A model generated the notes under the pieces. The model was not told the origin of the DNA. It was given only the letters and a program-made list of their open reading frames with translations, and searched no databases. A program made the translations under genes and the position numbers. This document shows positions 1 through 12,059 of a stretch of 64,000 nt of DNA, piece after piece; the first letter of the stretch is position 1, and each line of letters starts with the position of its first letter. Origin of the DNA: Centroberyx gerrardi (Eukaryota > Chordata > Actinopteri > Beryciformes > Berycidae); NCBI RefSeq assembly GCF_048128805.1, contig NC_135998.1:27769492-27833491 (forward strand), written 5' to 3'.

Positions 1-256
1 GCTCCAGTGCAGAGATGCTTATGGTGCTGCAAGCTATCGGTTCATTACTGCCTGCAGGCCAGCCTCGACGACAGAGGCCCCAGAATATAAGGGAAGTGCT
101 GAAAGACTTGGGTGATCACATTTCTAGAGCCACTTCCTGTCAGGGAATGTCTTCTGTGCTGAGGTGTGTGTGCTGAGAGACTTAAATACAACTGAGCCTC
201 TGTGCTACACACTTGCATAATTAAGAAAGAGAAAATCTGAGTAAATAGCTAAATAG

Positions 257-894
257 GGTAACACTTTAGATTAGGGAACACATTAACGATTAATACGTTT
301 CTTATTAACATGCATATTAGTAGTGTATTGGTTCATTATTAGTTGTTACAAAACACTTATGAGCACCTTACTGCACTATTGTCTTCTACAAGTATAGCCC
401 ATTAACTGGCTTTTCCCTCAACAGCCTCCTAATTAGTGCTTATAGCAGTCAGTAAGGACGTTGTTGTACATGAATTGGGCTCTTTGCTCAGTATGGGGCT
501 TATAAGGTGCTAGTATCACAAAAATACTTATTCTCCCTTAACTTAGGCTTTCTGAATAACTTTAATTCATATGAATCATTTGAACATTTCTAATGGTTTA
601 CAATACACTAACAAAAGATATTGGTTTCCTTCCCAAAATTGCACGGGAAATGTTTTTATCCATTTAACAAACATGAGAAACCAGCACGTCCTTACTGACT
701 GCTATAAGCACTAATTAGGAGGCTGTTGAGGGAAAAGCCAGTTAATGGGCTATACTTGTAGAAGACAATAGTGCAGAGTAAGGTGCTCATAAATGGTTTG
801 TAATGACTAATAATGAACCAATACACTACTACTGTGCATGCTAATAAGCAATTTATTAATAGTTAATATGTGTTCCCTAGTTTAAAGTGTTACC
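257..894. mobile_element. Non-autonomous foldback DNA transposon with about 200-bp inverted repeats
   Basis: The left arm, from 257 (GGTAACACTTTAG), is inverted almost completely from about 690 to 894 (ending AAAGTGTTACC). The arms share long matching blocks, such as the one ending in CAGTAAGGACG near 455-461 and its inverse at 687. A perfect 8-bp direct repeat CTAAATAG flanks the element at 249-256 and 895-902, which looks like a target-site duplication. No transposase frame is present; the centre is about 220 bp of AT-rich DNA. An 8-bp duplication fits hAT-type (or P/Zisupton-type) integration; the superfamily is an inference. Confidence 0.82.
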
Positions 895-902
895 CTAAAT
901 AG

Positions 903-2200
903 ATTTTCTTTTGCAAAAAACAACATCTGATGGAGACAGTGTGTTTGTTTGTTGTGTTTGTTAAATATCAATAAGAGATCAGTAAATAAGTCAGTGGAAA
1001 GCCATCTGATATATTTTGTGCACTGTAGTTATTGTGCAGAGTACAGTGTGTGGTATTAAATGGCTCAGGAAGAAAAGACAAATGTATAAATGAAAACTTC
1101 ATTCATCCTTAACTCAAGGTGACAAGATATCATCCACCAGTTAAAAAATCCCCATGATGTAGATGAGCACAATCAAACCAAGACTTTCTTTGTGTTTGAG
1201 TTTGAGTCACAGGAGAACTTAGATGTGTTTGCGGTCGCAGTAAGAGATCATCTTGATATCAACGTGTGCACACACTTCCTTAAAAGATCAGAGATATTCT
1301 GCTGTGGTGCAGTTGTGTATCTTACTGGATGTTCTATTGGCTAACAGACGATGGACGTCTCAAAACTCTCTTCACCTTAATGTTAATAAATCTGAGGTTG
1401 CTCTATTTGGCTACTACCAAATGCAACTTTTAAAATTCATGACAATCTCTAAGCTACATCTTGACTGTTAATATCAATCTAGCTGCCAAATATTTGAGTA
1501 AGTTCTGATTCTGATATGAATTATGACAATTATGACAGGCTCATGCAACAAAACTACAAGGAGAGATCATATAAACTTCCATATATCTAAGTTATTGATC
1601 TCATTATACATCATTTGTTTGATGAGTTCCACTGTGGATTATGATTTTTGCTGAGTGGGTTGAGTAGAAGCTGTCATCTGTTTGGCTTCTATTTGACAGC
1701 GCATTTTGCAGTTGTTGAACTGTGTTGTTTTGTACATTATTATTATTATTATTATTATTACGTTATACACAATATTAGCTACTAGACTTTATCTTAGAAT
1801 TAATCTAAAACCAGAAGACAACACTGACAACTTTTAACAGCAGTTTCAGATCCTCCTTGTTGTCTATACATTTAGGTTTTCCCTCTATTTAGGTTTTATT
1901 TCTTGACAGAAAACCTGTTTGAACCAGACACAAATCAGTGACAGAACAAATTCCCTGTTTGTTTAATATAGTTGGTAACATTTGGCCAAGACTGGCTCGT
2001 TATTGATGGAAAATTTACTGGTGTGTCCTGGGAATACTGAACTTCTCAATATTATTAATAGTACAGGTAACATGTTTTGGAAGACTGAAAATTGTAAATA
2101 GCAAAATGACAGCTATATGGGAAATAAAAAATGATAGCTATACCTTTGTGTTTTGCCATTTATCAAAAATCTAGTTTTAGGGACAGATTAGGCTGCATTT
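903..2200. other. Intergenic DNA without a recognisable gene
   Basis: AT-rich sequence with a short (ATT)n run near 1736-1761. The only open frame of note (72 codons at 1253) has no recognisable domain and no splice context. Confidence 0.6.
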
Positions 2201-2203
2201 AAT

Positions 2204-2335
2204 GCAGGGGTTCCCAGTTGTTTCATGTCATGGACCCCCATGTAAAGAGGTTTTAGACCACAGAGCCCCATTGGATCAAGGTTTTGTGCCAAGGATCCCC
2301 ATCTGAGAAGACTGTAGCAGTCTGTCAATGTTTTA
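2204..2335. mobile_element. Fragment of a hAT-like short element (GGACCCC family)
   Basis: The stretch begins CAGGGGTTCCCAG and has repeated ggaccccca, gagcccca and ggatcccca segments. It resembles the better-preserved element at 25683-26026 in the same window. Only one end is recognisable, so it is treated as a truncated copy. Confidence 0.4.
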
Positions 2336-2440
2336 GGTGTGGAGAGAGCAGAGAGAGTGACGCCTCTCATCAGAGTATTCACTTCCACTGACAGTCTGAT
2401 AACTTCTAGTACCCTACATACATTAAGTGAAGCCTCTCAG

Positions 2441-3149
2441 TTACTATACTATACCATACTATACTATACTATACTTTACTATATACTATACTCTACTATA
2501 CTATACTATACTATACTATACTTTACTATATACTATACTCTACTATACTATACTATACTATACTATACTATACTATATACTATACTCTACTATACTATAC
2601 TATACTATACTATATACTATACTCTACTATACTATACTATACTTTACTATATACTATACTCTACTATACTATACTATACTATACTATACTTTACTATATA
2701 CTATACTCTACTATACTATACTATACTTTACTATATACTATACTCTACTATACTATACTATACTATACTATACTTTACTATATACTATACTCTACTATAC
2801 TATACTATACTTTACTATATACTATACTCTACTATACTATACTTTACTATATACTATACTATACTATACTATACTTTACTATATACTATACTCTACTATA
2901 CTATACTATACTATACTTTACTATATACTATACTCTACTATACTATACTATACTATACTTTACTATATACTATACTCTACTATACTATACTATACTATAC
3001 TATATACTATACTATACTATACTATATACTATACCATACTATACTTTACTATATACTATACTATACTATACTGTACTATATACTACTATACTATACACTG
3101 CACTACACTGCACTACACTATACTATACTATACTATACTATACTATATA
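2441..3149. repeat. TATAC pentanucleotide satellite, about 0.7 kb
   Basis: An almost uninterrupted tandem array of TATAC with recurrent variant units (tatac-ttTac, tatac-tCtac, tatatac). The variants recur in the same order, giving a higher-order pattern. The pentamer has no stop codon in several frames, so 249- and 271-codon open frames (YTILY-type repeats) appear across it; these are composition artefacts. The last 50 bp drift to cactgcactacactg. Confidence 0.95.
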
Positions 3150-3635
3150 ATTAGAATGTACTATATGCTTCTATAGTTCTACAGTATCCATATCCTAACC
3201 AGAAACAGGACGTTTATTTGACAGTTTAAAAATAAAAAATATATAAAATATAAGAATATAATAAATAAATTATAAATGCATAAACAAATTATAAATAAAT
3301 ATTTCCTTGAGTTTCATGTTATGTTCAGGAACAAGATAGTCTGGCTATCAGTGTTGTTGTGTCGTGATGCAACACTTGTAAGTGGGCACATGGTCCATAA
3401 CCCCCTCCTCCTCCTCCTCCTCCCACCCACAGCCTGAAAAAAAAAAAGTGATCATATGACCTCCACCAAGTCGAGTCTACTTCCTCAAACTTTCAGGCTC
3501 AACCAGTGCGGCTGACCGACCAGCCTCTCTGTGTTCTTCAGAAGTGATTTGAACATATCCTCCCCCACCTTTGCAGGAAACGAAAGCTCCCCTTCGCACA
3601 CGTCGAGCTCGTGTCGGCCCGGCTGCGCTGGCCCG

Positions 3636-5233
3636 ATGGCAGGTTTGGAGAGCGGATCCGGACCGGAGAGAGGACGGCGACGACACCTCGCGCTGCACCT
3701 GGCGCTGCTCACCTGCGTCCTCGGGTGTGCGGAGAGCGACAAACCGAGCAACATCATCCTCATCCTCACCGACGACCAGGATGTAGAGCTTGGGGGAATG
3801 GTGAGATGGCCATGCTGTGAAGTCCCTATCTGTAATAGTCCTAAAGGGACTGATTAGGGACTCGATAGTGAGTTTACAGTGACGTGAAGTGTTTATGAAG
3901 TGTATGAAGTGTTTTAAGAGTGTTTATGATACTCAGTGTAGAGTTTATAGTGACCTTATCGCACGTGATGATAGTTGTATCACCAATAATATCTGTAATA
4001 TTCACAGTATTCCTATAGGGGCTTGTAGTTTTGCTGTGATATCTGCATAGTATCCTTCTAAAATGTGTTGTAGGATTAGGCCTGGCCTGCTGTAGTTCTT
4101 CTTTTTAAGGAGACCTAGTCTCAGTTTGTGTGTTGTCAGACTCAGCTGTAAATGTTGTGGGTCCTTTGACCAGCTGGCAGCCATTCCCATACCTTGTTTC
4201 CATGTGTACCGTGGCATAGACCTACCTACAGTATTTATTATTAATTAGAGCAATTCAATTACAGCATCGCTATCTGTAATTAGGAATTTGTTTCTTGGCA
4301 TCTTCCTCAGAAAGGGAAGCCAGGTCAGCGTTTGCGTATCCTCTGAGGTTTTGAACTGGTTTAGACATATTCCAGTTTGCATGTTGAGAGGTTTATTGAT
4401 TTCCATGTCTACCTGTTCCTGTCTGCATTCTACAGACCCCTATGAAGAAAACCAAGGCCTTGATCGGAGATGCAGGAGCGACATTTTCGAATGCTGTGAG
4501 TCCTGAACTGACTGCTGTCACCTATGATGACTCGTTTTGGAGCGTATCGAAACGTGAATGAATTATCCTCACTCCTCTCCTCCATCCTCCTCTCTTCTCT
4601 TCTCCCTCTCTCCGCGCTCTCGCTTTCTTCCTCTGTCAAAGTTCACGGCCACGCCGCTCTGCTGCCCCAGCAGGAGCAGCGTTTTAACGGGACAGTACCC
4701 CCACAACCACGCGGTGAGGAACAACTCGCTGTCCGGGAACTGCTCCAGCCCTCTGTGGCAGAAGGGCCCCGAGTCCGAGGCCTTCCCTGTCTACCTCAGA
4801 AAACAGAAATACCAGACCTTTTTCGCCGGGAAGTACCTTAACCAGGTTTGAACACACGCGCACTGTGTATATATTCAAGCAGATTCACCCCCACCCCTTT
4901 AACACATACACAAACACTGATTTTCTGGCACAAAATATGACTGCTGTCCCCATAAAGGATATGATCTATAGAGGTTTTCAGCCCATTCTTCCTCTTTCAT
5001 AGTCTGGAAGCTGATTGCCTCTATTGAGTTTCTCTGTCTATCTGGGGCATTGCTCTCCCACTCCACATCTAGTGCAACACACTTAAAGCTTCATATATAA
5101 AATAGGGAAAATATAGTTATTTTGTAGTGGCTGCGACTAGTAACGGTTTCTTCTTCCATCAGTATGGCACAAAGGAAGCAGGAGACGTTAGCCATGTTCC
5201 ACCCGGCTGGGACCAGTGGCATGCACTGGTGAG

Positions 5234-5282
<49 letters not shown>

Positions 5283-8200
5283 AAATACAATTTGTCCAAG
5301 TAATTCCGTCGTCACAACCTGTGCTATATGGGTGCAGGTGGGGAACTCCCAGTACTACAACTACACGCTCTCGGTCAACGGCAAAGAGGAAAAGCATGGA
5401 GACAGTTATGAAAAAGACTACCTCACAGACCTCATAGTAAGTGCTTTTCTCTTATCATACCCCATTTGCATTGTGCAACGACTTCTGCATGCGCTGAGTC
5501 TGTAATCAGCAGTATTATATGCGTTTGGAATATTTACTGAGGGTCTGTGGGAGGAGTTCTGCTTACCTGGACATTTTCCAGATAAGAAGAAGATGAAAAC
5601 AAAACCTCTTCAAACTGTCTATAACTGAAATATAAAATATGATGCGTTTTACCTTCTTCCTCTGAATTTCCCTATACTTTTACAGCCGTCAACAGTGTAA
5701 AAAGTTAATGATCAACAAACAGTAGTTATACTAGCGATGTCAGAAACGAGAAACTGAAGGTCTAACGTATATAATTTAATTTCTGTCTCTGTAATAACAT
5801 ACAGACATTCTGATAATTATTATTCTAGTCATATTTTAGTGAAGAAGTTTGGTTTCTTTCTGTTTTTCGCTCCAGTTTTGTATATTCTCAAATGTATTTC
5901 CCATGTAAGGTTTCATGCAGCTATTGCATGACATCATCATCATGTGACAGCTGTGTGTTTCTGCCTCACTAGCTGACTGTGCAGAATAAAACCTCCTGCC
6001 AGCCTGAATGTCTTGTTCAGAGTTCATGACAGCTGAACTTTCCCTTATCATCAGCAGTGTTACAATGCGTTCTAGTAATATTGTTACTTTTCCAAGCAAC
6101 GAATACTGTAACAAATTACAATTTTCATTTCAATAATAATATCACAGTCACCAGTTGGGTTCATGGTTAAACTTTATTTGTCCCAATTGGTCTAGCAGCT
6201 TGTCAAGAATACAAGACAGTAGGTTAGGTTGTTACTTTTATTATCACTGCATCTAAATAATAGATTGAAGTTGAATTAACCAAAAACCATATCCCACCCC
6301 CATCCTCCAATTAATTCCCCTCATAATTAGTCCCTCCGTTGTTTGATCCTCCATTGTTCGATTTTATAGAGCAAAAAGATGACAAGGACATTGGACATCA
6401 ATGCTATTTAGTTTCCCTGATCATTCACACAGAAGTCATCCTGATTTTGGAAGGGAGCAAAGGATGAAATCGGCAAGTAAAAAGCCACAGTGAATAGAGG
6501 TTTCAAAATTTCGTAAGGCAATTAAGTTAATTGGCAGCCAAAGTCATTTAGAGTAGAAAAGATAGATTTAACAAAGGTCGTTAACTGTCAAAGTGGCTTG
6601 TAGAAGTGAAGGACATCCAGTACTGGTCATAGATAATGTTTACCTGCATTTAGCTAGCTGTAATTGGAAGTCCTGCGGGTGATAATGGTTCACAGATGCA
6701 GCAAATGCACAACCATCTACATTCCTTAAAAAACTCACTCAACTAGCTTTCTTACACTGCCACTAATACACCATTGGTATTTGTTTCTGGATGTCTGATT
6801 CTGGTTCGGTCAAATGAAGAGGCTGGAGTTTTCGCTGAGTTTCCTTACTTCCGCATCTGTGTTATCGAATGGTGACACTATGAAATGAAAGTTGGTCAAC
6901 ATGTATCAACTGTAAAAATGTGCTTATCCCTTGTTGCAGCTGAACAGGTCGCTTCACTTCTTGGATGGCAGGAAAGCTCAGCGTCCGTTTTTCCTGATGT
7001 TGTCTCCTCCGGCGCCTCACTCTCCCTGGACCGCAGCGCCTCAGTACCAGAAAGAGTTCAGCGCTGTCAAAGCCCCTCGGGACGGCAGCTTCGACAAACC
7101 AGGAAAGGTACACATAGTGGAAATACACATGCACCTACACACACACACACACACACACATTCACTGTCAGAGATGTGGGATAAATGGTTTTATTGGGGAT
7201 CTAATATTTATGAATAATTTTAAATGAATCCCCATCTGTGTATATGTGTCTGTGTTTCAGGACAAACACTGGCTGCTGCGTCAGCCCAGCAACCCCATGC
7301 CGAATACTTCGCTAAACTTCCTGGATGATGCGTACAGGAAAAGGTGCAGCTGTTAATCATGCGCCTAAGATGGCGTTTTCCACTGCCATCATCAAAACGC
7401 CACATTATGTAATAGTGTAAAAGCAGTGTCAGGTCCCTCCAATAGAGATCCAGACTCTTGTAGATTTCATGCCAAGGCACATCGACACTGTTCTGGCAGC
7501 TCATGGTGGCCCAATATCTATTTGTGACTCCTCATGCTTTTCTATCTGTGGGGTGTCAATGTATATAGGTTGGAGAAACCCTGATATGAATCAATTTTGA
7601 TTTCATGCTAAAAGAAAACAGACAAGAATAATATCGAGCATTGAAGTGACTGCATTGAATTCCCCTCTCTCCTGCAGATGGCAGACCCTCTTGTCTGTGG
7701 ATGATATGGTGGAGATGCTGGTCAAGAAACTTGATAACATGAAGGAACTCAATAACACCTACATCTTCTACACCTCAGACAACGGCTACCACACAGGTCC
7801 GACTGTCCGCTAACACAACAGGCCAAGCTTGGTCATCGATAACACAACCAAACCAAACCACCTTTGGTCCTAAATGACTTCCAATAATCAGCTCCCTCCC
7901 TTCACTGTTTCAGGTCAATTCTCTCTGCCCATCGATAAGAGGCAGCTGTATGAATTTGACATTCGGATCCCCCTGATGGTCCGCGGCCCCGGCATCAAAC
8001 CGAAGCAGACACTGCAGGTCAGAACCAATCCTCCACTGGACACACACACACCCCCACTCTCTCTTTGTTTTCCTCATGGCTGCGTCACACATACAATTTA
8101 GACATTCACCATACTTCATGCACCGAAACTTGTAATTTGCATTATAAATCTGTATAACATGCAGTAGTTAAACTGTCATCTTTGTGACTTTCTGTCAGGC

Positions 8201-8977
8201 TCCAGTGTTGAACATTGACCTGGGTCCCACCATACTGGACATATCCGGCGTCAACCTGTCTTCTGTGAACATGGACGGGCAGTCGTTCCTCTCTCAGATG
8301 GTCAGCTGCTACCTTAAAATGCATTTAAATGTTTTCAAAAGTATTGCCTTTGTCCATCCTAAATAAGTTTTAACATGTATCTCTTACTCTTAGGCCCCCT
8401 CACTGCGCAATGGCACTGCGCGCCCCTATTTCCTGGTTGAATACACAGGAGAGGGCCATCCCTTGCCTGACCCTGCTTGCCCCAAACTGGGCCCTGGCCT
8501 GTCTGTGAGTGGCCGCCCCAACTAACTCTCCTCAAATCTGAGCATACACAAACACTATCTGACGGTGCCATACATGAACTGAGTATTTCTTTTCATCACT
8601 CCTCAGCAATGTTTCCCAGACTGCGTGTGCGAGGACGCCTACAACAACACCTACGCCTGTGTCCGGACCCTTGTCGAGCACAACCTGCAGTACTGCGAAT
8701 TTGCAGACAGTGAGGTAAGTCTGGGGTGTTTGGAATAAAAGCGACGTGTGTATCGGTCATTTCTTGATGCGTTACTGCAGTTGTGAGGTTTATGTCGGTG
8801 TCTGTTCGCCTTTTGTCTCGCCAGTCGTTTGTGGAAGTGTATAACCTGACCTCGGACCCACACCAGCTGGAGAACATCGTGAAAAAGGTGGACCCGACCC
8901 TCCTGCAGGCGATGAACCAGCGGCTGATAAAGCTCCAGTCTTGTATGGGCGACAGCTGCCGCGACACCAAAAAATAA
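3636..8977 (+). CDS. gns: N-acetylglucosamine-6-sulfatase, 13 coding exons
   Basis: Lysosomal sulfatase that removes the 6-sulfate from N-acetylglucosamine of heparan and keratan sulfate. Coding exons: 3636-3800, 4436-4495, 4642-4845, 5163-5228, 5338-5436, 6940-7107, 7261-7343, 7678-7796, 7914-8017, 8199-8300, 8394-8504, 8607-8714 and 8825-8977. All splice sites are GT-AG, phases join cleanly, and the product is 513 aa. The chosen start gives a hydrophobic signal peptide ([14 protein letters not shown]) followed by the metal-binding stretch LILTDDQD. Exon 3 carries the sulfatase signature LCCPSRSS, whose second Cys is converted to formylglycine. [13 protein letters not shown] and [14 protein letters not shown] are further family blocks. 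N-glycosylation sequons are numerous. The protein ends at DTKK, about 30 residues short of the human C-terminus as I recall it. An in-frame upstream ATG at 3531 would bury the signal peptide. Close match to human GNS (about 552 aa). Confidence 0.95.
5239..5278. repeat. (CA)n microsatellite in gns intron 4
   Basis: About 20 CA units starting 10 nt after the exon-4 donor at 5229. A comparable short (CA)n run lies at 7137-7160 in intron 6. Confidence 0.9.
5437..6939 (+). other. gns intron 5, the longest gns intron
   Basis: No exon, RNA gene or clear mobile element is visible. The 92-codon antisense frame at 5836-6114 has no recognisable domain. Confidence 0.6.
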
Positions 8978-9877
8978 CCGGGCAGGACCAGCAGGCCGAG
9001 GCTGGAGGAGACTGTGAACCGCTGATGTCATCGTGCTCCTGGTGGGACGGGGGGTTGGTTGTGAGTATGATACCGGCAATTGTTTTTTTTTTTGTTTCTT
9101 TCTGAGCTGCACTCACACAACTCATAGTGCCAGGAGTTTGTTTTATTAAAATATGACCTTGTAAGATGAACTCCTGGGTCTATACATATGTGGATTGGAC
9201 TTATTGATGATGATTGGACCTATGTGTGTTTGCAGATATGTTGCACTGTAAACTTCCTTCAGCAATGTTCTTTACAAAGTACAGGGTTTGCAATGCTGTC
9301 TGGACATTTTACTCATCACAGAGGCCCGATCATTTAGCAGTATTTATGGGTTGTGGGGATTCAGTTTCTTTCTTTTTTTTTTTTTTTTTAAGCAGTACAT
9401 GACCAAAGGTTTTCTGGTAGAGGACATTGCAGCTGTTTTTGATTCAGGGTGTCTTTGGGGTGAAGCTCTACATGGGTCACTTCTGTCCAGTGTCTTAGAA
9501 CTCGCTCTCATCATTTTATATTGGCAGCACTTTTACATGGAATGAGGTAGTGAAGGATGTGAAGACGGAGCAAGTCTTTACCTTGAATGGGAGCCATACT
9601 GTTGTCTAATTTTGTTTGTGATTGTTTAAATTTTTTACATTGAGTATTAATGATGACATTTGCAGAGAGCGTTTTTAAAGTTGGAGAGGGAAATGTCCTG
9701 TGATCCTGATGAGATGTGTTGTGACATTTTCTAATTGTGAGGAATTCGTCAAGGGAAATCTTACATGGTAAAATTTGATATGAACGAAAGCTTTAATCTA
9801 TGTGCCTTATGTTTTTGCACTGACGAGGCTCATGTGCCTTAAATGTGAATGTGTTTGCACTGTGAAATCAATAAAAA
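8978..9877 (+). other. gns 3' UTR
   Basis: Gene-free sequence between the gns stop codon and the first strong polyadenylation signal. It contains T-rich runs near 9080 and 9371-9390 and no second coding exon that could restore the missing C-terminal tail. Confidence 0.65.
9870..9875 (+). terminator. Polyadenylation signal of gns
   Basis: AATAAA followed by an A-rich stretch with two more AATAAA copies (9880-9892), about 900 nt after the stop. It lies before the convergent mrps24 gene, consistent with the gns 3' end. Confidence 0.7.
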
Positions 9878-9892
9878 AAATAAATAAATAAA

Positions 9893-10689
9893 AGAACCAT
9901 TTTAAATTTGTCATGAGTGTATTTCTTACACACACAATTGTTAATCCTCTGCTGCACAGGAAGAGATGCGTTTTAGGTTTACTGAAGCAACAACAGCGGT
10001 TCGTTGGAATAAATATAAAGTAGATGAATTATAAGAAGCCGCAGTCTATATGGAGTGTCTTTATTATTAGTGTGTTGGGCAAGTGCTGACATTGAGAGCG
10101 TAACACCAAAGGAATGTCCTCTTATCACCAAGAAAACCACAAATCTTGTGAATTATCACTTTAAACTCCATTTATAAACTGTTAGGATCAAGGACAATCT
10201 CATGACATTATCAAATATCAATGCCAGAGTTGGTTGAAAACATAATGTACCGTCATCCATACTTATATACATACATATATTAAACCTGTATATTTTTTCA
10301 TAATTCTAGATGCTGACGATAGGTAGAATATCTTTAAACAATCTCAGCCATTACATTTTGATGATATTATAGAATTGCGTTTTCCTGGACCATGAGGGCC
10401 AATTCCCAAAACTATTAAAACTGAAAGGTATCTTGGGACGTTTAAGGAAAATGTTTACTTTTGGAGAACAGAAAAGCCCAAAAGTGAATTTTGGTGGAAT
10501 TACCTTTAGAGACACACACACACACACAAATATGGACAATGGATCACCCAGTGAGCAGGAATGATATACAATTTAATAGCTACTTTTGAACAAAGAAGAA
10601 ATATTATTTAGAAGAAATATTTAACATAGCAATCATGCTGGACCGGTGCACTCATGTCACCACAGACAACGACACACTCCACAGATCCA
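9893..10689. other. Convergent intergenic region gns/mrps24
   Basis: Holds the 3' flanks of both genes. The region is AT-rich, with a short (CA)n run at 10511-10528. No gene is seen; the mrps24 3' UTR must lie in its right part. Confidence 0.55.
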
Positions 10690-12059
10690 TCAGAGGTACT
10701 TGTAGACCGCCTTGTCCTGCAGGGTCTGGATCTCTAACTTGACGGGGCATTTGTAGAAGTGAGCGAGGAGTGACTCTGAATAGCCTATCAAGAAGTAAAA
10801 CTTCTGTGGCGGTAGTTTCTGTAGCATCAGTGCGCACACTATGAGCATGTTGCCGCGCCTCTTGATCACAATCTCATTGGCCAGACAGCCATGGAAGGTC
10901 CCGAAGATGAATCGTCTGATGAACACGTCCTCCACTGTTCGATCTGCTGCTCCCTCTTCTCCTTGTAGGTTACCTGGCAGAGACAGGGGGGGAATAAAGA
11001 CACAGGAGGATATGGAAATTAGAGTTTGGTTTCTGCCTGATCTGCATGAATTTTAGCCCATGGATGTTTTGATGGATTTGGTCATGAACTACTAAAGAAG
11101 CTCACTAGTGTGGTGGGACAGCCATCCTTTGCGGTGGGCGATGTGATGAGGGTGAAGCGCTTGCTCATAGGTCACAGGTCTGTCTCCTTTCCCCACACGG
11201 ATGCGAGCTGCTCGATTCTGAATAAAAAAAATAAACAGAGAACAAACACAAGACGTCAGGGAAAAGGTTATTTTACAGCAGCCCGCGGGTTGAATCTATC
11301 TTTCCACAGGCCGTGGTGATGTGTGGAGCTCGGTGTTACCTTGCAGCACACTGCAGTGACATGGAGGGCTCGGCTGCCAGAGATGCTGCTTAACGTGCCA
11401 GACCTGGCAAAGGCACTCTGGAGAGGAAACAGAGAAAACCCTCATCAGAGCAAACAACACTACGGTCAGAATTAGCCTCGATTGGTGCAGAGAACATAAA
11501 GTTTTGCTGCCTGCTGGTATCAGTCAAAATCAGTCAAAAATTACTCTCGCGATGACATCCATGGCATTTAGCTGATGCTCTTTCCCAAAACAACTAACTA
11601 AGTAACAGTGAGCAGGTAGTATGGCGGACCGTGTGCTGTATTTTGATGTGGCAAAGAAATAACGTTAGCTGCTAGGCAAAATGAATGTGGAAACATTAAA
11701 TTCTTAGATAACGGCATGCAATTGGTGTGACATTGTCTCCCACGTCATTTAAGAGAGAAGCTCGGAAAAGGCACAAATCGGCGATGTCAAACATGCAAAC
11801 AGCCACAGCCATACATGAAACTAAAGTGAACTAACGTTAGCTGTGGTGTTCTAGCCGGTCAGCTAACGCTACATTAAAATGTTATCGCTTCTAAGACTGT
11901 ATCGAAATTAATTTACAGCGGATTTACGCATAACATGTAGCCTACACACTTAGATATTAAATCGTGCACTGTTAACATGTTTTCACAGAGATTTCCACAG
12001 TTAAATAATTTCCTTACGAGTAACATTATGCTCCGTGTGCTGCTCAAGGACGCCGCCAT
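10690..12059 (-). CDS. mrps24: Mitochondrial small ribosomal subunit protein S24 (uS3m)
   Basis: Structural protein of the mitoribosomal small subunit. Coding exons in transcript order: 12059-12018, 11417-11340, 11217-11106 and 10973-10690. All are GT-AG and join in phase, giving 171 aa. The N-terminus is a basic, Ser/Ala/Leu-rich mitochondrial presequence ([14 protein letters not shown], then [14 protein letters not shown]). The mature part has the family blocks [58 protein letters not shown] and [20 protein letters not shown], ending VYKYL as in human MRPS24. The TGA stop reads as tca at 10690-10692 on the plus strand. The start lies 391 bp from the start of nudcd3 on the opposite strand, so the two probably share a promoter. 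I see nothing broken; the codon at the exon 3/4 junction reads Ser where human has Gly. Confidence 0.95.

Noticed and set aside
2339-3176. Long open frames (271 and 249 codons) rich in YTILY repeats
   Set aside because: Pure consequence of a stop-free TATAC pentamer array; no start context, splice context or non-repetitive sequence.
5239-5278. Regularly spaced repeats considered as a CRISPR-like array
   Set aside because: All regular repeats in the window are uninterrupted microsatellites without spacers, and the DNA is eukaryotic.
8596-9125. Antisense open frames of 111-153 codons over the gns 3' end
   Set aside because: They are shadows of the gns exons on the plus strand; no domain and no conserved splice sites.
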